From NCBI RefSeq assembly GCF_965224175.1, contig NZ_OZ245041.1, forward strand, positions 4,402,001 through 4,466,000: DNA of 64,000 nt. Reading direction: 5' to 3'. This document shows positions 54,971 through 62,121 of this stretch, one piece after another. Under the pieces are notes generated by a model. The model was not told the DNA's origin, ran no database searches, and saw only the letters and a list, made by a program, of their open reading frames with translations. Both the position numbers and the translations under genes were made by a program. Each line of letters starts with the position of its first letter. Position 1 is the stretch's first letter. Source of the DNA: Kordia sp965224175 (GTDB lineage: Bacteria; Bacteroidota; Bacteroidia; Flavobacteriales; Flavobacteriaceae).

Positions 54971-55327
54971 CTACTTGTGTGTTAACGTTAATATTTCTTT
55001 TTCTCCAAATCTACTCATTACAAATTGTAGTGTATCTGTATCTAGTTTGCTGATTTCAACTCCAATTTCTAATTTTCCTTCAGGTGTAGAGTAGAGTAAA
55101 CCATTAGCAATTCTGTAGACTCCAGTTTCTTCTTGTCCATCAATTTTAGAAGTATATGTTTTGTCTGCTTTAAAATTGAAATACACATTATTACTACATC
55201 GATCAGCTCCAGTAGATTCTGTGATCCACGTTGTACAATTCCATTCTCCAACAATTTTTTCATATTGCTCAGAATTATCACAAGACATCAACAAGAATGC
55301 AAAAATTAGTACGATTATTTTTTTCAT
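54971..55327 (-). CDS. small lipoprotein, lipocalin-like
   Basis: A 118-residue lipoprotein (lipobox LMSC). The mature part begins VGEWNCTTWITE and continues FNFKADKTYTSKIDG..ETGVYRIANG and then TLQFVMSRFGEKEILTLTHK. This is the short-strand pattern of lipocalin-like or META-like lipoproteins common in Bacteroidota. Two cysteines in the mature domain (about 31 and 44) could form a disulfide. It is a single gene with its own terminator. Function unknown. Confidence 0.65.
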   Translation of the reverse strand: MKKIIVLIFAFLLMSCDNSEQYEKIVGEWNCTTWITESTGADRCSNNVYFNFKADKTYTSKIDGQEETGVYRIANGLLYSTPEGKLEIGVEISKLDTDTLQFVMSRFGEKEILTLTHK

Positions 55328-55433
55328 AAGATTCTATTATTTTTTAGTTGGTACTTACAGTTAATGCTTATGTGTGTGGTATTTTTTATAAATGTTACAT
55401 TAATACTTAAAGAATATGATTATGAATGTATTA

Positions 55434-55465
55434 TATAAAAAAACCAGTGAACGTGCCACTGGTTT
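55434..55465 (-). terminator. terminator of the peptide-precursor pair
   Basis: A 9-bp stem (AAACCAGTG / CACTGGTTT, 7-nt loop) is followed by TTTTTTT on the minus strand, 33 bp after the stop of the Cys-repeat peptide gene. Confidence 0.8.
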
Positions 55466-55498
55466 GATAGTATTGAAGAAATATGAATTACTCTCTTA

Positions 55499-55738
55499 TT
55501 ATCCCCAATTGTGACAAGTACGACAATGTTGAGGGTCACTTGCAGGATGTGCATTTGTATAGCAAAGATTAGAACCACAATTGTTAGTTCCACAATTATT
55601 GGTTCCACAGTTGTTAGTTCCGCAATTTGCAGTTTCACATAAAACAGGCGCAGTTACATAGCCTCCATGAATGCTTCCTAGGTTAGAAATATTTTTTTTA
55701 CCTAATGATAATTTTGTAATTAACTTCTTTTTTTTCAT
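55499..55738 (-). CDS. RiPP-like precursor peptide with Cys-period-5 core
   Basis: A 79-residue peptide. The leader (1-26) is basic, with ITKLSLGKKNISNL and a double glycine at 25-26, like the GG-leader natural product precursors of Bacteroidota (TIGR04149 type, often class I lanthipeptides). The core has eight cysteines. Six fall at exactly five-residue intervals (34, 39, 44, 49, 54, 59), built from CGTNN units. T-N-N-C spacing would suit methyllanthionine rings, and the cysteines could instead bind metal or form disulfides. It follows another GG-leader gene by 30 bp and has its own terminator. No modification enzyme or C39 transporter is in the window. Product and activity unknown. Confidence 0.75.
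   Translation of the reverse strand: MKKKKLITKLSLGKKNISNLGSIHGGYVTAPVLCETANCGTNNCGTNNCGTNNCGSNLCYTNAHPASDPQHCRTCHNWG
55561..55635 (-). repeat. 15-bp tandem repeat in the Cys-rich peptide gene
   Basis: About five 15-bp units (for example CACAATTGTTAGTTC on the plus strand) encode the CGTNN repeats. Unit number may vary between strains by slippage or recombination. Confidence 0.7.
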
Positions 55739-55768
55739 AATATTAAAGTTTATTGTGTTTAATAAAAA

Positions 55769-55945
55769 TTAGTTACACCCGTAATCATAATGAGTTGGAA
55801 GACAATTTCCCCAAGGGTTAGTAGGGAAGTATTGGCAATTTTGTAAAGGAACAGATTTCATTCCTCCAATTACTTCTTCCGATTTGTCAAATTTTGATAT
55901 TGGCTTCTTGTTAAGACTTAAATTTTTGAGGTTCTTTTTTTTCAT
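55769..55945 (-). CDS. RiPP-like precursor peptide (58 residues)
   Basis: Begins MKKKNLKNLSLNKKPISKF and has a double glycine at 27-28 (VIGG), the same leader pattern as its neighbour. The core is about 30 residues, aromatic- and Pro/Asn-rich, with cysteines at 37, 48 and 57 (LQNCQYF, GNCLP, YGCN). An in-frame ATG further upstream (56008) would add 21 residues, but it lies beyond the expected promoter, so 55945 is preferred. It is the first gene of a two-peptide unit. A 25-bp palindrome ends 71 bp upstream. Confidence 0.7.
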   Translation of the reverse strand: MKKKNLKNLSLNKKPISKFDKSEEVIGGMKSVPLQNCQYFPTNPWGNCLPTHYDYGCN

Positions 55946-56016
55946 AATGTGATTATAGTTTTGAATTAATAATGTCCCAAAACAACGGCAAAATGATACT
56001 AGAAACAACTGTTGTA

Positions 56017-56041
56017 AGTCGTGTTTTCCTAAAATACGACT
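56017..56041. promoter_or_regulatory. 25-bp palindrome between peptide genes and the AraC gene
   Basis: Arms AGTCGT and ACGACT, with T- and A-rich inner parts. A second copy at 57872-57896 has the same length and 20 of 25 identical bases. An outer ACAACT/AGTTGT pair extends this copy. It lies about 70 bp from the peptide start (minus) and 80 bp from the regulator start (plus), so it could serve both. The TPR-AraC protein is the likely binder. Confidence 0.65.
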
Positions 56042-56121
56042 AGTTGTAAAATTCTAATCTCAAAAATATGGTAGCCCATTATGAACTCCCTATATTTAGA
56101 GTTTAATATTGATGTACGTTT

Positions 56122-57870
56122 ATGTTTCGATTTTTTCTATGTTTATTTTTTCTTACTCAAATCCCGCAAGTCAAAGCACAAGAACTCACAATTCCTACAT
56201 ATGAAGATTTAAAAGGAATTAGTTTTGATAGTTTGCAGACATCTTTTAAATCGACACTTCATGCCAACCCTATATTAGGAAAAGCGTATGCAAATGCCTA
56301 CTACACAAAAGCATTACAAAATAACGATTCTACTAAAGTTTGTCTTGGCGCGCATATGTTTGCACTAGCGTATAAGGTCTTGGGACAAAAGGATAATGCG
56401 TTGCATTTTATAGATCTAGCTTTGGAAGAAGCTGAAAAACTAAAAGATACACAACAGTATGCAAGTAGTTTGTATTTAAAAGGAAGTATCTATTATTCAG
56501 GAACATCTTATACAAAAGCAATTGAATGTTACACAAGAGTATATGATATTATAAAAAAAGATAATGATTCTATTAAGTTAGCGAAAATTGCACGTAGTAT
56601 TTCTTTAATAAAAAATCAAATAGGGGAAACCGAACAGGCATTAGGATTAATAAAGAATAATCTTGGGTTTTATGAACGATTGAAGAAGGAAAGTGATCCA
56701 CGTTTTAGAGTTTCCGATTATATAAACACTTTATTGAATATTAGTAATGCTTATGCTAATCTAGCAGAAGACCATCAAGGGTATAAAACTGCATATTTGG
56801 ATTCGGCAACAGTTTTTTGTGAAAAGGGAATACGAGAAACCAGACTTTCTAATGATAATGAAGCTTATTGTATATTTCTTACTTTAGAAGGAATTATAAG
56901 TCAGAAAAACGAAGATTTTGATACATCTATAGTTCAACTTAATAAAGCTAAAAGAAAAATTATAGAGTTAAATTTGACTCATAAATTACCTACGTTATAT
57001 TTTTATCAGGGGAAAAATTATTTTTTACAAAAGAAGATTGACACAGCAATTCCATATTTCCTTAAAGTTGATTCTATTTTAAAAAAGAATAATGCTAATT
57101 CTCTTTTTCTACAAGAAAATTATTTTTTATTAGCTCAATGTTTTGAACAGAAAAATGATGTGAATAAAGCGTTGCATTATATCAAGATTTTTCACAAAAA
57201 AGATGCTGAAAACGATGAAACAATTAAAAAATCATCACTAAGTATCTATCATAAATACGATATTCCTGCATTCACACATAAAATAGATCAGTTAGTAAAA
57301 GATACTGATATAGAGAAAGGTAGGTCGTTGTTGTTAAAGAAAATTAGTTTCTTTTTGCTAGGGATCATTATTTTAGGTCTTGTCTATTATTATATAGTGA
57401 GGCGAAATTATAAAAGACGATTTGAAGTTATTGTAAAAGAACTTAATGAAGCTAAGAAAAACAAGACTAAAGGATTGAAAGATTCTTTGCCAAAAAAATA
57501 TACAATAAGCGATGAAAATATACGAAAAATACTAAATGGACTGGAGTTGTTTGAAGAGCAGAAAAAGTTTTTACAACCAAAATGTAGTATCAATTTTTTA
57601 GCAAAAGAAATAGACACAAATGCTACCTACTTATCAAAAACATTACAATCGCATAAACATAAAAAGTTTACTCAATATATTACAGATTTAAGAATTGATT
57701 ACGCATTAGTTCAACTAAAAGAAAACTCAAAATTTAGAGCATATGACATTAAATCTATCGCATTAGAATTAGGGTTTAATACATCTGAGTCGTTTTCTAA
57801 AGCTTTTAAAAAGAAAACAGGAATTTATCCATCATTTTATATAAAGAAATTAAATTCAGTGGCTAAATAG
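56122..57870 (+). CDS. membrane-bound TPR-AraC transcriptional regulator
   Basis: A 582-residue protein. A signal peptide (1-19, ends VKAQ) sends the TPR-rich sensor (about 40-390) to the periplasm. One transmembrane helix (about 404-425, ISFFLLGIIILGLVYYYIV) connects it to a basic juxtamembrane segment and a cytoplasmic AraC-type HTH (about 480-580). The latter has INFLAKEIDTNATYLSKTL and IKSIALELGFNTSESFSKAFKKKTG. DNA binding by a membrane-anchored AraC domain driven by a TPR sensor is a recurrent Bacteroidota design. Peptide genes lie on both sides with a shared palindrome, so it may sense a peptide or its processing and control the precursors. That is inference. Confidence 0.85.
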   Translation: MFRFFLCLFFLTQIPQVKAQELTIPTYEDLKGISFDSLQTSFKSTLHANPILGKAYANAYYTKALQNNDSTKVCLGAHMFALAYKVLGQKDNALHFIDLALEEAEKLKDTQQYASSLYLKGSIYYSGTSYTKAIECYTRVYDIIKKDNDSIKLAKIARSISLIKNQIGETEQALGLIKNNLGFYERLKKESDPRFRVSDYINTLLNISNAYANLAEDHQGYKTAYLDSATVFCEKGIRETRLSNDNEAYCIFLTLEGIISQKNEDFDTSIVQLNKAKRKIIELNLTHKLPTLYFYQGKNYFLQKKIDTAIPYFLKVDSILKKNNANSLFLQENYFLLAQCFEQKNDVNKALHYIKIFHKKDAENDETIKKSSLSIYHKYDIPAFTHKIDQLVKDTDIEKGRSLLLKKISFFLLGIIILGLVYYYIVRRNYKRRFEVIVKELNEAKKNKTKGLKDSLPKKYTISDENIRKILNGLELFEEQKKFLQPKCSINFLAKEIDTNATYLSKTLQSHKHKKFTQYITDLRIDYALVQLKENSKFRAYDIKSIALELGFNTSESFSKAFKKKTGIYPSFYIKKLNSVAK

Positions 57871-57871
57871 C

Positions 57872-57896
57872 AGTCGTTTTTAACGTAAATACGACT
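57872..57896. promoter_or_regulatory. 25-bp palindrome upstream of the third peptide gene
   Basis: Second copy of the AGTCGT...ACGACT palindrome, starting 2 bp after the regulator's stop codon and ending 70 bp before the peptide ATG. The equal spacing to a peptide start in both copies points to a real promoter-linked site, upstream of the expected -33 region as for an activator. Confidence 0.65.
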
Positions 57897-57966
57897 ATGT
57901 TTTTTCCTTTAAACTCAGATTCTATAGTATATTCACGATATTTGATAAACCCTTAAAGAATAAACT

Positions 57967-58161
57967 ATGAGAAAGGAAATGAAAATAAAGTTTTCTAAAT
58001 TTAAAATTGCAAAAGTTGGTAAGCTAACCATGAAAGGTGGAATAAATTCTAATGCATGTGCGACAAATGAAGAATGCTTTACTTTAAATAGCTGTCCTCC
58101 AGATACGATCATAGATTGTCCTCCTACAGTTGAAACTCGTACAGATGATTCTCTTATGTAA
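57967..58161 (+). CDS. RiPP-like precursor peptide (60-64 residues)
   Basis: A short peptide with leader KIKFSKFKIAKVGKLTMKGG (double glycine at 24-25 from the first ATG), again of the GG-leader type. The core has cysteines at 31, 37, 43 and 51, two of them before Pro-Pro (SCPPD, DCPPT), and an acidic C-terminus. A second ATG at 57979 has AAGGA close upstream and may be the true start. It follows the TPR-AraC gene on the same strand with a palindrome between, and a terminator closes it 73 bp later. Function unknown. Confidence 0.65.
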   Translation: MRKEMKIKFSKFKIAKVGKLTMKGGINSNACATNEECFTLNSCPPDTIIDCPPTVETRTDDSLM

Positions 58162-58234
58162 TTAACTGTTTTAGTGAAAGTATTTGTGTGTTGGCTAGAG
58201 ATAAGTATAGTCAATAATTAAAAAGATAAGTATA

Positions 58235-58267
58235 ACAAAAGCGCAATAACTAATATTGCGCTTTTGT
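58235..58267. terminator. bidirectional terminator
   Basis: A perfect 13-bp stem (ACAAAAGCGCAAT / ATTGCGCTTTTGT, 7-nt loop) lies between the third peptide gene (plus) and the peroxidase-glycyl radical fusion (minus). Confidence 0.85.
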
Positions 58268-58284
58268 TTTTAGGTGTAGAATTA

Positions 58285-61200
58285 CTATTTATTCTTTTTC
58301 TCTGGAATAAAAAATGGTCTTCTTTCATGCTGCTTTTGATGTTCTGGAAACATCGCTGCAAAATATTCTGTCCATCCACCCATTCGAACTCTTACTAGTT
58401 CAAAACGTTCTGGTTCATGTGAAGCCATTTGATATGTGTCTGGATCTGCCACAGTTACTGTGATGAGGTTTGAACCAACTTTTCCTTTTGAATATTCTGT
58501 GATGAATTTTACCATGTCTTTTAATGGAAAATCTTCTTTCACATTCAAATCTACAGGAGAAGCATTCGATATCTTGTGATAAATCTCTTTGCTATTCCAA
58601 CTATTCATGGCTTTGTAAATTTCACGATATGTTCCAGGAATTGGTTGCGCCGAATCTTCATGTTGCGGAATGGCATCTAAATCTTGAGGTACAGGTGCTG
58701 GACTAAAGTCTGATGGATATGGCTGTCCATTTCTACGTCCATCTGCAGAAGCGCCACTACCAGCTCCATCACCTACATATCCTTCAAAAGTTCCTACACC
58801 TGGACATAAATGTAATTTCCACTTTCTGTTTGGAGTAGAGTAATTTTTCTCTAAACTCTCTAAGGTTTCTTTCAATGGACTTGGTGGATTATTTAATGTA
58901 TTCATCGCCATATCACACATTTGACCAGATAACCAAGTTCCAATTTCATCTACTTCTGCATGTCCGTTTCCAAACTTAGGTAAATTCAGTGCTACTTGTC
59001 GCCATTGTTTGTATTGCTTAGCTGTTACATCAATTCTAGTTTGTCCTTCTAGTGTACTTTGTGAAGGTTCTTGCATATCATATCCCCAATCATTTTGTAA
59101 ACAATCGAGCATTTCAGGAAGTGTACAAACAGCACTTTCATCGTATACCATTTTTTTAATAGCATATAGTGAATCTATTGTTGTTGCTAAGCCGACAAAC
59201 ATTGGTGCAATGGTATGATATTTTGCACCACCATTTGTTAAATCTCTTCCAGATTCTACACAACCTTCAATCATTGTAGAAAGCATTGGGCTTGGACATA
59301 TTTTCCATAAGTTTCCATAATTGCTTAATGTACCATTAAAGAATTGTACTGTAAACCATTCTAAATGCTGTAAAAAGATATATTTAAACTCTTCAAAGGT
59401 TCCAATGTCTTTCGCATGCGGAGATCTCCAAGAAGTTTTCCACCCATTTAAATAGATTGGTCCAGCCATACTATATTTTGAACCTTGATTCATAGTACAT
59501 TCAAAAGCATCAAAAGGTGTAATATTGCTAAAACAAAACTCTGTCTGACCAGCAATCATTGGCTCATAACAACCATCACAAGCAAAATCTCTAGCATCTT
59601 CAATTGGAAAACCTGTAAATTTATTGAGTCCTTTAATCATTCTGTCTTCTTGGAATAAAATTGGATGTGCTCCACCACTTAACAGCGCTTTTCCAGCTTC
59701 AGTTAGGAGTTCTTTGTCCATTCCTTTGTAAATTCTTAAAGACAAACAAGGTGCATTCAGTGGAAGTCTTCTAGAAGCTTTTAATGCCATCAACGTAATT
59801 GGATTGGCGCCAGGTTCTCCTTTTTTACCTTTGGTTGGTAAATATCCTCCAACTGTTACTTGTTGTACCCATTGATTGATTCCGCCACCTTGCGGGAAGT
59901 TTCCACCGATGTATGAAACAGCTGTTGTTCCATAACTTACATGATCGGTTGCATAATGTCGATTGTGCAATGCTTTTTCACCTAATTTAATCCAGAAGGC
60001 TTCAATGATTTCCTGAGCAGCTTCTTCAGTAATGACATCTTTTTCATAGAAGTCAATTAATAATTGATCCAAACGTCCAACAGCTACAGGATTTCCTGTC
60101 AAATGAAAACATGCATGCATCGTAAAAATAAGCTGTACAGCTTCAATGAAACTATCAGGTTTTTGAGTCATTAATTTTTTGGCTCTTGCGGCAATTTCTT
60201 TTAAGTTTTTGCGCTCAACAGGATTGTGTTTTTTGTCTTTCGACATGTGTGTCGCCATGTTTGCGTAATTGGCAAGCCAGCCTTGTACTCCTTCTAAAGC
60301 CAAACGAGAAGAAGTGTAGAATGTAAGTTGATCTCCTGTTGCATTTTTTTCATGAGTAGTTACTTCTTTTATCATTTCGCCCAAACCAATAGCTAACATT
60401 TTTTTATGGTTTGGCACCACATGTCCCATAGCAGATGATTCATCAAGCATTAGTGAAAAAGCATATTGTTTTTCGTCATCGCGTAAATAGGGCATTACTT
60501 CTTTTCCACGTCCTAACGAGAGTTCGGGCATGATTCCGAATAAAATATCCATCGGATCTATTCTAAATTGATCTGCTTGCCAAGCATACATTTTTGGAGT
60601 TTGCGGATAGTGTGGATTTGTATTTACGAAGCTTAAACTTTTTTTGATTGCCATTCCTTTTCGAATTGGAATTGCAGCTTGCATCACCCATTCTTCATTA
60701 GGTTCAAGGAAGTTTTTTAAATGTGGTACTTCAGGAATGTTTCGAACTTGGTACCAATGACTTCTCCACAAACTAAAAATATTTCCAATAAGATGTAAAA
60801 TACGTTGCGATGGCGGATCTGGATATCTATCTGTTCCCATGACCGTGAGGTAATCATTAGAATTGTAGAACATCCAACCGTTTTTACTTCTAATTTTCCA
60901 GTGTGGATCTACATTGAAATCGCTTTTTTCTAAACCGCGATGCAAACCTAATTCCATGATATTTGGAAGGTAAAAATAGCCGCCTGCAATACCTTGAACA
61001 TTATTTAATAAATGATCGGGAGCAGCGCCATGTCCGTGACCAGCCATACTTCGCATAATTTTTTCCATCGAGCCAGTTTCGTAGGCGTACGCTACAAAGA
61101 AAATTCCTTGTTCTCTTCCAGCTCCTGTGTCCGAGTGTCCAAAAGGAAGTGCTTGTCGTACTAATTTTATATTCTCACGCTGATTGTTGTACACTCTTGC

Positions 61201-61899
61201 ACGTTGTATATGGCTTCGTTTGTCATCATCAGGAATAATAACACCTTCTGAATTACGTCCAATAACATCTGATTTTTGATCTGTATTTAATCGAGAAAAG
61301 AAATCCCATTTTACATTAAAACGTTGTGTAAATGCCCAACTACTTCCAGCATATGAAGTGTCTTCATTTCGTATAATTGAACCAACTACTTCTGCAGGAT
61401 CAGAAGGACTTGTAATACCATCGTAAAAATGATGATCTAATATTTTTCTATCTTTTCGCATTCTTCCATGCGTTTCAGATACGTCTTTAATAAAAGGTTC
61501 TAGAAGATCAAATGTTATTTGTTTGAGTTTTTCACAGTTTTCAAACGCTTCTGATTTTAAATAAAAAAATACATCGCCTCTTGTATCTCTAAAGTAATCA
61601 GCTTCTTTTAAAATTGTATTTCGTTTTGGTCCTCCAGGCGGCGTTTTTCCGGTCCATTTTCGCCAAATTCTAGTTGAAAACCCGGCTACAATTCGAGACG
61701 TTACTTCCATTTCTTCTGCGATTTTTGTTAACTCTCGAACAGCAAACAGAATTTCTTCTCTGGCATTTTTTCCAACTTTATTTAACTCAATAGTTAAGAA
61801 AATTCCATTGGAAGGCATGTACATTAAACCAGGTTGGGCAAGATGATATATTTGTGAAATTCGATCATCTAAAACGGGTGATTTTTTTTGATTTTTCAT
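58285..61899 (-). CDS. fusion of DyP-type peroxidase and PFL-like glycyl radical enzyme
   Basis: A 1204-residue cytoplasmic protein with two enzyme halves. Residues 1-320 match YfeX/EfeB-type DyP heme peroxidases: the GxxDG-like FYDGITSP with D160, GSSWAFTQRF, the proximal heme His in RSHIQRAR (H230), LVRQALPFG, GREQGIFFVAY and GGYFYLPNI. After a linker (about 320-450), residues 450-1204 are a pyruvate formate-lyase-like glycyl radical enzyme. The thiyl cysteine is C777 with catalytic-type E779 in GCYEP (as in dehydratase and C-N lyase members, not the CC pair of PFL). The radical glycine is G1175 in RMGGW near the C-terminus. No radical SAM activase is in the window. The combination in a presumably aerobic bacterium is odd. 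Substrate unknown. It is transcribed alone between terminators. Confidence 0.85.
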   Translation of the reverse strand: MKNQKKSPVLDDRISQIYHLAQPGLMYMPSNGIFLTIELNKVGKNAREEILFAVRELTKIAEEMEVTSRIVAGFSTRIWRKWTGKTPPGGPKRNTILKEADYFRDTRGDVFFYLKSEAFENCEKLKQITFDLLEPFIKDVSETHGRMRKDRKILDHHFYDGITSPSDPAEVVGSIIRNEDTSYAGSSWAFTQRFNVKWDFFSRLNTDQKSDVIGRNSEGVIIPDDDKRSHIQRARVYNNQRENIKLVRQALPFGHSDTGAGREQGIFFVAYAYETGSMEKIMRSMAGHGHGAAPDHLLNNVQGIAGGYFYLPNIMELGLHRGLEKSDFNVDPHWKIRSKNGWMFYNSNDYLTVMGTDRYPDPPSQRILHLIGNIFSLWRSHWYQVRNIPEVPHLKNFLEPNEEWVMQAAIPIRKGMAIKKSLSFVNTNPHYPQTPKMYAWQADQFRIDPMDILFGIMPELSLGRGKEVMPYLRDDEKQYAFSLMLDESSAMGHVVPNHKKMLAIGLGEMIKEVTTHEKNATGDQLTFYTSSRLALEGVQGWLANYANMATHMSKDKKHNPVERKNLKEIAARAKKLMTQKPDSFIEAVQLIFTMHACFHLTGNPVAVGRLDQLLIDFYEKDVITEEAAQEIIEAFWIKLGEKALHNRHYATDHVSYGTTAVSYIGGNFPQGGGINQWVQQVTVGGYLPTKGKKGEPGANPITLMALKASRRLPLNAPCLSLRIYKGMDKELLTEAGKALLSGGAHPILFQEDRMIKGLNKFTGFPIEDARDFACDGCYEPMIAGQTEFCFSNITPFDAFECTMNQGSKYSMAGPIYLNGWKTSWRSPHAKDIGTFEEFKYIFLQHLEWFTVQFFNGTLSNYGNLWKICPSPMLSTMIEGCVESGRDLTNGGAKYHTIAPMFVGLATTIDSLYAIKKMVYDESAVCTLPEMLDCLQNDWGYDMQEPSQSTLEGQTRIDVTAKQYKQWRQVALNLPKFGNGHAEVDEIGTWLSGQMCDMAMNTLNNPPSPLKETLESLEKNYSTPNRKWKLHLCPGVGTFEGYVGDGAGSGASADGRRNGQPYPSDFSPAPVPQDLDAIPQHEDSAQPIPGTYREIYKAMNSWNSKEIYHKISNASPVDLNVKEDFPLKDMVKFITEYSKGKVGSNLITVTVADPDTYQMASHEPERFELVRVRMGGWTEYFAAMFPEHQKQHERRPFFIPEKKNK

Positions 61900-62060
61900 G
61901 TGGTTGGTTATAAGTTACTTTATTTTTAGGTGATTAATTTTTGAGCGAAATGAGAGTTTTACTTTTTAAAATATAAGAAAATTCTAGCAATAATTGTTGT
62001 TGGAATAGGAAACAACTATATGATTTACTTTATTAGAAGCTTTATTTAGTTGCTTAAATA

Positions 62061-62092
62061 AAAAGCCCAACACAAATACTGTTGAGCTTTTT
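62061..62092 (-). terminator. terminator of the phosphoesterase gene
   Basis: A 12-bp stem on the minus strand (AAAAGCTCAACA with TGTTGGGCTTTT, one G-U pair) is followed by T-rich sequence, 30 bp after the phosphoesterase stop. Confidence 0.7.
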
Positions 62093-62121
62093 GAATGAGT
62101 TTTTATAGACTAGATTTTTTA

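Noticed and set aside
55561..55635. A possible CRISPR-like array of 15-bp repeats.
   Set aside because: The repeats are contiguous, without spacers, and are in frame within a peptide gene.
55946..56008. A longer start for the 58-residue peptide.
   Set aside because: The added residues do not fit a GG-leader peptide, and the upstream ATG lies where the promoter should be, next to the palindrome.
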